Of a DNA stretch of 64,000 bases, positions 53,087 through 61,862 are shown in pieces; the stretch's first letter is position 1; each line of letters starts with the position of its first letter. The notes beneath the pieces are model-generated. The model made no database searches, had not been told where the DNA came from, and was given only the letters and a program-made list of their open reading frames with translations. Origin of the DNA: Candidatus Methylospira mobilis (GTDB taxonomy: Bacteria > Pseudomonadota > Gammaproteobacteria > Methylococcales > Methylococcaceae); contig NZ_CP044205.1 in NCBI RefSeq assembly GCF_009498235.1, positions 3,659,389-3,723,388 on the forward strand, read 5' to 3'. Position numbers and translations under genes: made by a program.

Positions 53087-54531
53087 TGTCTTTCTCCCAA
53101 CGCAACCGCCGGTGGCAGCGGCTGTTCATAGCCGCCGCCCAGCGCGGTAATCAGTTCTACAGCCGTTTCGAGACGGCGGTTTTTAAGCTTGCTGAGTTTG
53201 ATATATTGCTCGATCACGTTGAACTGCGCTTCGACTTCGCCGTCGCGCGCATTGAGGCCCGTTTGCGAACGCAACCGATGTATGCGCGCTTGCGCCTCGT
53301 TGGCCTGAATGGCGGCATCCTGACTGACGACCAGCGCCTGTGTTTCATGGCTATGCGCTACCGCATCGGCCACTTGTTGCACCGCGTCCAGCAAGGTATT
53401 GTTGTAAGCGGCTACGGCCATATCGTAGGCGGCTTGCTGATTGCTCAACTCGGCTTCCAGTCTGCCGCCTTCGAACAGCGGCAGACTGACGGTCGGTCCG
53501 ATCGAATACGCCACGCTGGCGCCATGCGACAACGACAGGTCTTTCAGGTTCAAACTGCGCAAGCCGGCCAGTCCGACCAGATCGACATCGGGGTAAAACC
53601 GGGTTTTGGCGATTTTGACATTTTGCGCCTCCGCCTCTATCAGCCAGAGCGCCGCCGCCAGATCGGGACGATGGCTCAGCAATCCCAACGACAAATGTTC
53701 GGGCAACGCCAGGGAGGCGATATCCGCGATTTCGGAGACGGCGATATGCCGCCCCCACTCAGGTCCTTCCCCGGCCAACGCCGACAGCGTATCGCGCAAT
53801 AGCGTTGCCTCGGCTTCCAGGGCGATGCGTTGCTGATGCACGCCCTCCAGCAGAAACCGGCTCTTATCGACGGCGTCTTTGGTATCCAGCCCCAGATCGA
53901 AACGCACTTGCGTCAAATGCAGCTTGTCTTTTCTGTGATCGGCCAATTCATCGGTCAAAGCCAGCTCTTCCGCTACCGAGCATAATCTGAAATAGGTCTT
54001 GGTCACGGCGCCGGACAGTAGCAGTCGCGCCATGCTCAGTTCAGCTTCGGCTGCGTGTTTTTTACCGACGGCAGCCTCCAGCACCGCTCTGTCCTTGCCC
54101 CACAGATCGAGGTGATAGCTAAACACCGCCGGGTCGATATAAGCGCCGGTAAAGGTCTTGCCGCCATTGATCGGGCCATAAAAATCGTTGGCGGAAAAGC
54201 GCTCGTGAAACATTTGTACATGGGAGCTCAACGTCGGCAGCATATCCGCGGCACGGGTATCGACCATGGCGTCCGATTGGCTCACGCGCGCCAGCGCAAT
54301 CTGCAAGCCGGGATTCTTGCCCAGTGCGGCGTCAACCAGACGATTGAGCTCGGGACTGCGAAATTGCCGCCACCAGCGCTGATCCGGCCAGGTTTTTATT
54401 CGGGCCTCGGCATCCGTCATCGATTGCAGGTCGGGCACATCCATGCGCGTGGCCGCGACATGGTCGTCGGTCAACGGCGCGCAGCCCGTCAACACGGCCA
54501 GACATAGACAAAACAGGGTTTGCTTTAACAT
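53083..54531 (-). CDS. NodT/TolC-family outer-membrane efflux lipoprotein
   Basis: A 482-residue outer-membrane factor. The start at 54531 begins the lipoprotein signal (MLKQTLFCLCLAVLTGCAPL, lipobox LTGC); the longer frame upstream lies within emrB and is not used. The body has the two long helical-hairpin repeats of TolC-like proteins (NPGLQIALARVSQSDAMVDT; AEAQNVKIAKTRFYPDVDLV). It forms the channel for the EmrAB-type pump encoded on either side, and starts two bases after the emrB stop. Confidence 0.92.
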   Translation of the reverse strand: MLKQTLFCLCLAVLTGCAPLTDDHVAATRMDVPDLQSMTDAEARIKTWPDQRWWRQFRSPELNRLVDAALGKNPGLQIALARVSQSDAMVDTRAADMLPTLSSHVQMFHERFSANDFYGPINGGKTFTGAYIDPAVFSYHLDLWGKDRAVLEAAVGKKHAAEAELSMARLLLSGAVTKTYFRLCSVAEELALTDELADHRKDKLHLTQVRFDLGLDTKDAVDKSRFLLEGVHQQRIALEAEATLLRDTLSALAGEGPEWGRHIAVSEIADIASLALPEHLSLGLLSHRPDLAAALWLIEAEAQNVKIAKTRFYPDVDLVGLAGLRSLNLKDLSLSHGASVAYSIGPTVSLPLFEGGRLEAELSNQQAAYDMAVAAYNNTLLDAVQQVADAVAHSHETQALVVSQDAAIQANEAQARIHRLRSQTGLNARDGEVEAQFNVIEQYIKLSKLKNRRLETAVELITALGGGYEQPLPPAVALGERQ

Positions 54532-54533
54532 GA

Positions 54534-56141
54534 TCACGGCTCCTCGATCAGATCTTCCAGCACGGTTTCGCGCACGCCCGCTTTTTCGCTGCGCGGCTCG
54601 TGCGGACGCAGCGGGCGCGCCAGCCAAACCAGTGCCGCTAGCCCCAGATAAAGCCAGGCCGCCAGACGAAAGGTATCGTCCAGACCGATAATCGCGGCAT
54701 GACGGTTGGCCTGCTGCGCCAGCTTGATCAAGGCCACGGCAGGCTCGATACCCGCGCTCTGCAAGCCCGCCATCAGTTCCGGGTGCAGCGCGTCGTAGAC
54801 GGAAAAGGTTTCTATCAAATGATTTTGCTGAAACGCCGCGCGCCGGTCCCAGATCACCGACAATAACGGCGAACCGATGCTGCCGCCCAGCACGCGCAGC
54901 ATGCCGGCCAGTTGCACCGCATCCAGCTGGCGGCGCGGCGTTAAACCGGCCGTCAGCAGCGTCGTCAGCGGCACAAAGAATCCGCCGAGACAGAATCCTT
55001 CCAGAATCTGCGACAGCAGCATTTCGCTGAACCAGCCGCCGCGTTGAAAAAAGTCGTAGGTGCTGGTCCAGTAGCTATACAGGAAAAATGCGAACAGGTT
55101 CACGCTGGCCAATAGCCGCGCATCGAAGCGGTGAACCAGTCGATGGTAAAAATTCGCCATCGGTTTAGTCAGAAAAAGCAGGGGCAGCAGGCTGGCTCCG
55201 GCAAGAAAGGAGGTGTAACCGGCAACCGTTTGCAGGCGCACCAGCAATACCGACAGCAGCCCGTACATCAACATGAAGCCGACGCTCAGGCACAGCGTTC
55301 CGATCACGAAATTCCGCCGCCGGAACAGGCGTAAATCGAGCAGCGGATAGCGTTCGCCCAGCTCCCATACGCCAAAAAGCAACAGCGCCACTACGCCGGT
55401 CAAGGTCAGCAACACCATGGGTTGCGAGTTATACCAGTCTTCGTCCTCGCCCTGGTTGAGCACGGATTGCAGACAGGCCAGGGCCAGCGCCAGCAGCGCA
55501 AAACCGACAAAATCCAACCGTCTGCGCAATGGCGACGATGGCATCTTCGGCAACAGCGCCCAAGCCAAGGCCGCGGCCAGCAGCGTCAACGGCACGTTGA
55601 GGCTGAACAGGCTGCGCCACCCCCAGTGATCGGCCATCCAGCCGCCGACCGCCGGTCCGAGCGTGAACGGACTTAAAGCCGCCATGCTCCAGATACCGAC
55701 GGCAATCGATTGCCGCGATGCGGGATAAAGGCACAGGAATAATAATTGAGACAACGGAAGGGTAAGCCCGCCGAAAAAACCCTGCGCGATGCGCCCGGCT
55801 ATAAACCAGCCAAAGTCATCAGTCAGCGCGCATAACAATGAGCCGAACGCCATCAGCAGCAATGCCGACAGATATAGCCTCGCTACACCCGCTCGCGCCG
55901 ATAGCCACGGTTGCAGCGGCAACGAAAGCGCCAGACTGACGAAGTAATAGCTCTGTATCCAGACCGCATGGCTCGGGCTTACGCCCAAAGCGCCGGTGGC
56001 ATGCAGACTGATGGACGCGAATGCGCCGGTGTTGAACAACACCAGCAGATTTCCGAGCAGCAAAGCGCAGTTAAGCAGCAGAAAACGCAAGCGTTCGGTG
56101 CGGGGGAATGATGCCGGTTCGGAGCAGGCAGCGGTAGTCAT
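54534..56141 (-). CDS. emrB: EmrB/DHA2-family multidrug MFS transporter
   Basis: About 535 residues and 14 transmembrane helices, the DHA2 layout. Segments such as AVWIQSYYFVSLALSLPLQP and GRIAQGFFGGLTLPLSQLLF carry the family motifs. It is a proton-driven exporter that works with the adjacent outer-membrane factor and EmrA. I place the start at ATG 56141; the frame extends upstream only to a TTG. The first gene of its operon, it is divergent from pyrF, and the gap contains an operator-like inverted repeat. Confidence 0.92.
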   Translation of the reverse strand: MTTAACSEPASFPRTERLRFLLLNCALLLGNLLVLFNTGAFASISLHATGALGVSPSHAVWIQSYYFVSLALSLPLQPWLSARAGVARLYLSALLLMAFGSLLCALTDDFGWFIAGRIAQGFFGGLTLPLSQLLFLCLYPASRQSIAVGIWSMAALSPFTLGPAVGGWMADHWGWRSLFSLNVPLTLLAAALAWALLPKMPSSPLRRRLDFVGFALLALALACLQSVLNQGEDEDWYNSQPMVLLTLTGVVALLLFGVWELGERYPLLDLRLFRRRNFVIGTLCLSVGFMLMYGLLSVLLVRLQTVAGYTSFLAGASLLPLLFLTKPMANFYHRLVHRFDARLLASVNLFAFFLYSYWTSTYDFFQRGGWFSEMLLSQILEGFCLGGFFVPLTTLLTAGLTPRRQLDAVQLAGMLRVLGGSIGSPLLSVIWDRRAAFQQNHLIETFSVYDALHPELMAGLQSAGIEPAVALIKLAQQANRHAAIIGLDDTFRLAAWLYLGLAALVWLARPLRPHEPRSEKAGVRETVLEDLIEEP

Positions 56142-56286
56142 CGTCGGAGTCCATCGTGGTTCAAAAACATCGTTGCAATGAACCAATCAACTTCGGTGCC
56201 AAGCTGAGACTCTATAGTTATTACATTTTAAATCAGTTATATAAAACCAGGCTTCACCATTTACCGCTGTCGCAACACAATACAGA

Positions 56287-56322
56287 AATACGGTATATCG
56301 TCAATATACGAAATATCGTATT
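56287..56322. promoter_or_regulatory. Operator-like inverted repeat between emrB and pyrF
   Basis: AATACGGTATAT and ATATCGTATT are imperfect inverted arms about 14 bases apart in an AT-rich stretch, of the kind bound by TetR or MarR repressors. No regulator gene is beside it. It could control the efflux operon. Confidence 0.35.
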
Positions 56323-56418
56323 TTAAAGCAGGACAGACTGATGCCTTAATCTCTCCGACTGAGGATGGATCATGCGCTAAAATAGCCGGACTTTTTCGCC
56401 ATACCTTACAAGTCTGCC

Positions 56419-57246
56419 ATGAGTTTTATGCAAAAACTGGAAGCCGCCTGGCAAACCGGCAACTCGCTGGTTTGCGTCGGCCTTGACCCGGATTTATCGC
56501 GCTTTCCCGAAGCGTTCGCGCGGACGCCCGATGCGATCTTCGCGTTCAATAAGGCGATCATCGACGCCACTCACGATCTGGTCTGCGCGTATAAGCCGCA
56601 AATCGCCTATTTTGCGGCGGTTTCCGCCGAAGAACAGCTGGAAAAAACCATCGATTACATCAAAACGAATTATCCGCGCGTTCCCGTCATTCTCGACGCA
56701 AAACGAGGGGATATCGGCAGCACGGCGGAAATGTACGCGGCGGAAGCGTTTTCCCGCTATAACGCGGATGCGGTCACCGTTAATCCCTACATGGGCTACG
56801 ACTCGGCGGAGCCTTTTTTAAAACACAGGGATCGCGGCGTAATTTTTCTGTGCCGGACGTCCAACAGCGGGGCCGCCGACTTTCAGGATCTGGATGCCGG
56901 CGGCGCGCCGCTATACGAACGGGTTGCCGCGCTCATCGCCGGCCAATGGAACGCCAACAACAATTGTTTACTGGTGGTCGGCGCAACCTGGCCGTCGCAA
57001 ATGGCGAAAATCCGAAGCATCGCAGGCGACATGCCGTTTCTGGTGCCGGGCGTCGGCGCGCAGGGAGGAGATGTGGAACAATTGGTAAAAGCCGGTCAAA
57101 CCGCCGCAGGAACCGGACTAGTCATCAGCTCGTCGCGCGCGATTTTATATGCAAGCGGGGGTTCGGATTTTGCCGACGCGGCGCGAAAGGCTACTGTGCA
57201 ATTGCGAGATGCTATTAACCATATTAGAAAGGGATCTGGTCGTTAA
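56419..57246 (+). CDS. pyrF: Orotidine 5'-phosphate decarboxylase (type 2)
   Basis: A 275-residue TIM-barrel enzyme making UMP from OMP, the last step of pyrimidine synthesis. The N-terminal [14 protein letters not shown] and the active-site segment [18 protein letters not shown] (the D-x-K-x-x-D catalytic array) are intact. The length and the late [14 protein letters not shown] motif fit type 2 PyrF. It is monocistronic; a cluster of repeats and a resolvase remnant follow directly. Confidence 0.96.
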   Translation: MSFMQKLEAAWQTGNSLVCVGLDPDLSRFPEAFARTPDAIFAFNKAIIDATHDLVCAYKPQIAYFAAVSAEEQLEKTIDYIKTNYPRVPVILDAKRGDIGSTAEMYAAEAFSRYNADAVTVNPYMGYDSAEPFLKHRDRGVIFLCRTSNSGAADFQDLDAGGAPLYERVAALIAGQWNANNNCLLVVGATWPSQMAKIRSIAGDMPFLVPGVGAQGGDVEQLVKAGQTAAGTGLVISSSRAILYASGGSDFADAARKATVQLRDAINHIRKGSGR

Positions 57247-57285
57247 AGTCTTTGGTTAAGAAAGCGCTGATTAAGTCCTTCGACT

Positions 57286-57322
57286 GGCTCAGGACGAACG
57301 GCAAGCGGTTGTTTCCGTTCGT
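57286..57322. repeat. Dispersed GGCTCAGGACGAACGG repeat with inverted partner
   Basis: GGCTCAGGACGAACGG (57286-57301) is also found inside the MITE-like element at 48560-48575. Here ACGAACGG is followed 13 bases later by its inverse CCGTTCGT (57315-57322). It belongs to a family of short palindromic intergenic repeats. Confidence 0.65.
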
Positions 57323-57410
57323 GAGCACAGCGAATGCCCTTCGACTACGCTGGGAAAGCCTTAAGGCAAGCGCCGTCCTTACTCCCACTCTTGCAGGGTA
57401 CGCTGAGACC

Positions 57411-57794
57411 GTACATGACCTGACCGCGCGCGATGTCGAATTGAAGGTACTCACCGGCCACTGTGCAGCGATTGATACCACGACCGCCGCCGGAAAACTG
57501 GTCTTCGGTATTTTCGCGGCGCTGGCGGAGTTCGAACGTGAACTCATTTCTGAGCGTGCCGTGGTTGGATTGGCTTCGACCCGCGCGCGAGGACGGAAAG
57601 GTGGGTGGCCATTCAAAATGACTGCGGCAAAACTGCGTCTTGCAATGTCGTCGATAGGGTAGCCGGAAGCCGTGGTTGGAACTCTTTGCAAAGAGCTTGG
57701 CATTACCCGGCAAACCTTGCATAGACATGTTTCCCCGAAGGGAGAACTGCGACTGGATAGCGTGATTTTGGCAAGCGGTTTGCCATTTCAGTGA
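57411..57794 (+). pseudogene. Serine resolvase remnant, N-terminus missing and internal stop
   Basis: The frame from VHDLTARDVELKVLTG through AAGKLVFGIFAALAEFEREL to STRARGRKGG is the second half of a resolvase catalytic domain. The catalytic Ser region is absent. A TAG at 57661 interrupts it before the helix-turn-helix (LCKELGITRQTLHRHV), after which the frame ends at 57794. It cannot make an active enzyme. Confidence 0.85.
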
Positions 57795-58201
57795 ACGAAA
57801 AGTTCAAGTGACTTTCCCATGGCGTTAAGTGCGCTTGAAATTGTGTCTATTTTTGTTGGATGCCTAAGCCGCATAAGCCTGGTTACTTCTTGAGGACGAA
57901 TGGATAATTTTCGAGCAAGATCGACCGGGCGCACATGCTGCGCAACCATTTCATTCAGCAAAAGGACTTTAGCCCAAAGCGAAGGGCTTAAATCAACCAC
58001 GGACTGACCGGGTTCCGGTTTTGAGGGCAGAGGCACGGCCCTTTCATCCTCAAAATAAAACTCTAATGCTGTTTCTAAGGCGTCCTTACCCATCGCCAGA
58101 GCTTCGGCAAAAGTCTCTCCCTGTGTCAGCGCTTCAGGAATATCAGGGAAACTCACAAAAAAACCTGACTCGGCTGGCTCAATATTCACAGGATAACGCA
58201 T
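57788..58201 (-). CDS. hicB: HicB-family antitoxin (long form with HTH)
   Basis: A 137-residue antitoxin. The N-terminal HicB fold reads MRYPVNIEPAESGFFVSFPD then IPEALTQGETFAEALAM. The C-terminal part (VRPVDLARKLSIRPQEVTRL) is a helix-turn-helix for autoregulation. The ATG at 58201 is preferred over the TTG two codons upstream. It follows hicA by 11 bases. The frame is intact, unlike that of the other hicB at 11719-11898. Confidence 0.92.
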   Translation of the reverse strand: MRYPVNIEPAESGFFVSFPDIPEALTQGETFAEALAMGKDALETALEFYFEDERAVPLPSKPEPGQSVVDLSPSLWAKVLLLNEMVAQHVRPVDLARKLSIRPQEVTRLMRLRHPTKIDTISSALNAMGKSLELFVH

Positions 58202-58212
58202 AGTCAAAACCT

Positions 58213-58389
58213 CTATTCTTTAAGACCCAATTGTTTAATGATTGCCTTGCGCAACGGCTCTTTAATTTCCACAACATGCCTGGGCAATGTGCTTTGCATG
58301 CCATTGAAAAACAATTTCGTATGCTTCTTGCCTTCCTTGAAGGAAACGCCCTGAGATTTTAGCCACCTTGCAAACTCGCTCAGCTTCAT
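58213..58389 (-). CDS. hicA: HicA-family mRNA interferase toxin
   Basis: A 58-residue gene: MKLSEFARWLKSQGVSFKEG then KKHTKLFFNGMQSTLPRH, ending KAIIKQLGLKE. This is the dsRBD-like HicA fold with the catalytic His in KKHTKLF. It cleaves mRNA when freed from HicB. Start and stop are clear, and it directly precedes hicB on the same strand. Confidence 0.88.
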   Translation of the reverse strand: MKLSEFARWLKSQGVSFKEGKKHTKLFFNGMQSTLPRHVVEIKEPLRKAIIKQLGLKE

Positions 58390-58449
58390 ATTTCGTCTTC
58401 AAATCGACACAGCAGAATTGTAAGCAAAAATGTTTATTTTGTCAATCCT

Positions 58450-58476
58450 TGTCTAAAACCGAAGGTTTTTTAGACA
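58450..58476. promoter_or_regulatory. Hairpin upstream of hicA
   Basis: TGTCTAAAACC, GAA, then GGTTTTTTAGACA form an inverted repeat 61 bases before hicA in an AT-rich gap. It could be the operator bound by HicB. The 76-codon plus-strand frame across it looks spurious. Confidence 0.4.
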
Positions 58477-58649
58477 AAAAGACAGCTCCACAAAATCAAA
58501 GACTTGCAAGTCTAACAATTTTGCCTGGAACCTCCTCAAACTGCCATTACGCGTCACAGGATTTCTGTGTAAAAATAAATACTTCCGCGCTATTATGACC
58601 GGTGTTTGTTCGCACGAACCATCTCTCACGCTAGGTAACTGAGGCAGTT

Positions 58650-59276
58650 ATGATCCCCAAAGGACTCACAAGCAAACACTTTAAGCAGGCGGCTGCCGAA
58701 ATTAATCGCCTCGGTGTACCCGCTGAACGCAACTCGGTCCACTACGACTTGGTAATAGAGGGGAAACGATACCCGCCAAAATACATCGTGTCGCTCGCAG
58801 CAAAATCGGCAACGGGCAAAGAATATCCAGCAGCCGATTTCAATGCTGTGGAGGCGAAGAACTATTTTTTGAACAATGGGTACGAAGTTATTGATCGTAG
58901 GGTAGAAGCAGAAGGATCGGTTGTTGATGAAGATGACGAGTCTGCTTTTCCAGAAGGTCGAGAGTCATACAAAATCCATCATCATTTTGAGCGTGATGGG
59001 GAAATACCACGCCAAGCTAAAGCTAAGCGGTTAGATGAAGTCGGAAAACTTGAGTGTGACGTTTGCGGAATGGATTTCCATCGTGTCTATGGTAAGCTGG
59101 GGCATGGCTTCATTGAAGCTCATCACACAGTACCCGTGTCGGAACTCGCTGGTATAGGAAAAAAAACAAAGGTCAGCGACTTAGCGCTCGTATGCTCCAA
59201 TTGTCATCGAATGTTACATCGAGGTTCATCGCTTTTAACCATAGAAGAGCTTACGCAGCTAGTTCATGACAAATAA
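58650..59276 (+). CDS. HNH endonuclease with an N-terminal McrA-like recognition domain
   Basis: A 208-residue protein. The N-terminal 80 residues (FKQAAAEINRLGVPAERNSV; YDLVIEGKRYPPKYIVSLAA) resemble the head domain of ScoMcrA-type modification-dependent nucleases. A zinc-binding HNH nuclease domain follows: CDVCGMDFH, FIEAHHTVPVSEL and LALVCSNCHRMLHR. TGAGG precedes the start. It is probably a type IV-like restriction enzyme against modified DNA, though that rests on similarity. Base composition is lower in GC than the backbone, and it lies between hicAB and a resolvase, so it was likely acquired. Confidence 0.78.
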   Translation: MIPKGLTSKHFKQAAAEINRLGVPAERNSVHYDLVIEGKRYPPKYIVSLAAKSATGKEYPAADFNAVEAKNYFLNNGYEVIDRRVEAEGSVVDEDDESAFPEGRESYKIHHHFERDGEIPRQAKAKRLDEVGKLECDVCGMDFHRVYGKLGHGFIEAHHTVPVSELAGIGKKTKVSDLALVCSNCHRMLHRGSSLLTIEELTQLVHDK

Positions 59277-59281
59277 GTCAC

Positions 59282-59878
59282 TTAACTACGTTCCAGGGGA
59301 GCAATGGAACAGTGAACCGACTTAGGATTTCCAGAAGCAGGAATCCAGCGGTAGAGCGTCGGCACGGACACGCCGAGATTCTTGGCCACGTCGCGCGGCG
59401 GTACTCCGTTGGCCAGCAATTTGTTCGCCGACTCAATCTTGCTGTCGGTCATTTCCCGCTTGCGCCCGCCTTTGCGCCCAAGTTGACGGGCCACTTCCAA
59501 GCCGGCGCGGGTGCGCTCGATTGTCAGTTCCCGCTCCATTTCCGCCAAGCTCGCCATAACATGAAAAAAGAAGCAGCCTGACGGCGTGCCGGTGTCGATG
59601 GCGTCGGTCAGGCTTTTGAACTGGACGCCGCGTTTGCGCAACTCGCCGACCAGATCGATCAAGTGTTTGACGCTACGACCAAGTCGATCCAGTTTCCAAA
59701 CGACAAGGGTATCACCCTCGCGTAGCGTTTCCAGCGCTTTGGACAAACCGGGCCGCTCGGCGCGGCTGCCGCTGATTTTATCATCGAATAATTTTTCGCA
59801 GCCCGCCTTGGTCAATGCTTCGAGTTGCAGGTCGAGGTTTTGGTCTTGCGTAGAAACGCGCGCATAGCCGATCAGCAT
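59282..59878 (-). CDS. Serine recombinase (Tn3-type resolvase/invertase)
   Basis: A 198-residue resolvase: catalytic Ser in MLIGYARVSTQDQNLDL, then LVVWKLDRLGRSVKHL and FHVMASLAEMERELTIERT. The C-terminal helix-turn-helix reads VPPRDVAKNLGVSVPTLYRW. It is full length and intact, and related to the resolvase inside the transposon at 33390. A large imperfect inverted repeat (59890-59987) lies right upstream and could be its recombination site. No transposase of the same element remains. Confidence 0.92.
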   Translation of the reverse strand: MLIGYARVSTQDQNLDLQLEALTKAGCEKLFDDKISGSRAERPGLSKALETLREGDTLVVWKLDRLGRSVKHLIDLVGELRKRGVQFKSLTDAIDTGTPSGCFFFHVMASLAEMERELTIERTRAGLEVARQLGRKGGRKREMTDSKIESANKLLANGVPPRDVAKNLGVSVPTLYRWIPASGNPKSVHCSIAPLERS

Positions 59879-59889
59879 ATTTTTTCGAG

Positions 59890-59987
59890 TAGCTCTCAGG
59901 GTTAATTCTCGAAACTCGTTATCATGCTGGCGTTTCGATAAAACGGTTTCAAGAACTGTTTTCGAGAATGCTAACCCGTTGAGCTAC
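59890..59987. repeat. Imperfect inverted repeat upstream of the resolvase (possible res site)
   Basis: GTAGCTCTCAGGGTTAATTC and CTCGAAAC at the left (59890-59916) are matched, with small gaps, by the inverse GTTTTCGAGAATGCTAACCC and GTTGAGCTAC at the right (59958-59987). Placement just before the resolvase start fits a crossover site, or two abutted element ends. Confidence 0.5.
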
Positions 59988-60168
59988 CGTAGCGCGTGTG
60001 TGGCGCTGCACGCATTCTCAAAAACCCTCGTTTGCGAGAGCCGATACCGCAAGCGCCGTACAAAGCGTGGCCGTTCGTTTTGTCCAAAGTTTGATGATAT
60101 CTTGACCGCTGAAAGCCGCGCTGCGCTTGGGGGCGTCTCTACGCCATGAGACATACATGGACGCCCAC

Positions 60169-60458
60169 ATTTTGCCAGACATTTCAGTCGATGATTTTGA
60201 GAAGGTGAAGATTGCTGTCATACATCCGGACTTTGCTTGAAGCGGATGCTTCTGTCCCTGATGGAATCCGCCGAGTGAGGCCCCTATCACGTTATCGGGC
60301 TCGAGGCCCGCAAAATTGACCGGACTTTCCCACTCACTGTCTGACCTGTCTCGCCATCATTTTCTGATTGCCTGCGCAATCTGCGACGTTGCTCGTTGCT
60401 CCTTTTACTTGTTCCTGTTTCCAGTTATTGGTTCGTCCTGTTATTTCGTCCGGGCCGA
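60169..60458 (-). ncRNA. Candidate bridge/seek RNA region of the IS1111-like element
   Basis: About 290 bases without a coding frame lie between the transposase stop and the end of the element. IS1111-group elements encode a structured guide RNA here. The position supports it; no fold was computed, so limits are approximate. Confidence 0.35.
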
Positions 60459-61499
60459 TTACACGTCGGCGGCTTTTGCCGCAGGCGCGTAATCAGACTG
60501 GAACAGTCTGTCTTTGGCCAACAGCGCCCAGATTATCCGCGCATTTTTGTTGGCCAGCGCTACTGCGGCTACATTTTTGTGCCGCCTGCCGATCAAGCCC
60601 AGCAGCCAGTTATCGGGCTGCGCCTGGTTTGCGGCTAATCGGACTACCGAGCGGGCGCCATGAATCAGCAAGGTGCGCAGATAGCTGTCGCCGCGTTTGC
60701 TGATGCCGAGCAGCGTGGATTTGCCGCCGCTGGAGTTCTGTTTGGGCACCAGTCCCAGCTACGCAGCCAGTTGCCGGCCATCCTTGAATTCTCGCGCCTG
60801 GCCTATCGTGGCGACTAGCGCACTGGCAGTGATCGGCCCGATGCCGGGTATCGCTTCCCGTTTGCGGCTGGCTTCATTTTCCCGGTGCCAGAGGCGAATC
60901 TGTTGCTCCAGCTCTTCTACCTGACGGTCCATCTCTTTTAAATTGAGAAACAAGCGCTCAAGCAGTTGCCGCATGACATCGGGCAAACCATTCCCGGCAT
61001 CTTCAAGAATCTCCGGCATCCGCCTGAAAACCGCGCTGATGCCGTTGGGTATGACGATTCCGAATTCCGACAGCAATCCGCGCAGCTGATTGCCTTGCGC
61101 AGTACGCGCATGAACAAATCCCTGTCTGGCACGGTGTACCGACAGGATGCCCTGCTGCTCTACGGTTTTTACCGGAACAAAGCGCATGTTCGGACGGGCC
61201 ACCGCTTCGCAGATGGCTTCAGCATCGGCCCGGTCGTTTTTATTGGTTTTAACATACGGCTTTACAAACTGCGGGGCCATCAGTTTGACCGTATGCCCGT
61301 AGCCGGTGAGCTTACGCGCCCAATCATGCGCGCCGCCGCAGGCTTCCATGCCGATCAGGCACGGATCGAGGTTCGCAAAAAACTTCGCCATATCCTTGCG
61401 CTTGATCTGCTTGCACAGCAGCCTCCTGCCATGCGTATCCACTCCGTAAACCTGAAAAATTTCCTTTGCCAAATCAATACCGATTGTCGTAATCTTCAT
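60459..61499 (-). pseudogene. IS110-superfamily transposase with one amber stop
   Basis: The frame from MKITTIGIDLAKEIFQ covers the DEDD RuvC-like domain (D in IGIDLAK, E in GMEACGGAHDW, KNDRADAEAI) and the C-terminal Tnp2 domain (EAIPGIGPITASALVATIG). It meets a TAG at 60759-60761 in GRQLAA-stop-LGLVPKQNSSGGKS. Relatives have Trp here, so TGG became TAG. Beyond it the frame continues to the normal end at 60459. Without suppression the protein is inactive. Confidence 0.85.
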
Positions 61500-61608
61500 G
61501 GCAGGACTCCTTTCTGTTGGTGGTTTCTGCAACCGACACTTTGGCACTTTGATGCCGGTTGGGGAAGTGGGCGTCCATTACATTACGTTAGCGAATTAAT
61601 CGGCTCGG

Positions 61609-61639
61609 GCCGCAAATCGCGCCGAAGAAACAGTGTTGC
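61609..61639. repeat. 31-bp dispersed repeat, copy 2
   Basis: Matches 12267-12297 with one mismatch. It lies 30 bases outside the IS1111-like element and before the next IS110 element. Confidence 0.7.
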
Positions 61640-61679
61640 GATACTGCGCATTGTGTCATAGTTGACTTCGGCGTTGCGG

Positions 61680-61862
61680 AAGACCGGTATGGCAATGGTG
61701 CTTTATGCCCGCACGTTAGCGTGGTCCTGGGTGACGTCATCGACATTGGTGAATCGGGTCAGCACTTTTCTTCTGCTGACCCGATATCCCGTTTAAGAGA
61801 GTGAGCTAGACGACGTACCCGATGCAGCGCCCACCTTTACTCAACGAATCATGGAGCAAAGC
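61680..61862 (+). ncRNA. Candidate bridge RNA region upstream of the IS110 transposase
   Basis: Non-coding sequence with a perfect 12-bp hairpin (ATCGGGTCAGCA at 61753-61764, TGCTGACCCGAT at 61774-61785, nine-base loop). IS110-group elements make a structured guide RNA from this end. The call is by position and hairpin only. Confidence 0.4.

Larger units (their letters stand above)
60157..61578 (-). mobile_element. IS110-superfamily (IS1111-like) element
   Basis: ATGGACGCCCAC (60157-60168) and GTGGGCGTCCAT (61567-61578) are perfect 12-bp inverted repeats around a DEDD transposase gene read on the minus strand. The long non-coding part (60157-60458) is downstream of the gene, as in the IS1111 group, where it encodes the guide RNA. 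True ends may lie a few bases outside. Confidence 0.75.

Noticed and set aside
58368-58598. 76-codon plus-strand reading frame between hicA and the HNH gene
   Set aside because: It overlaps the hicA start, crosses the hairpin, has no ribosome-binding site and has no protein-like composition.
60018-60290. 90-codon minus-strand reading frame beside the IS1111-like element
   Set aside because: It crosses the left inverted repeat of the IS and lies in its non-coding guide-RNA region; no family resemblance.
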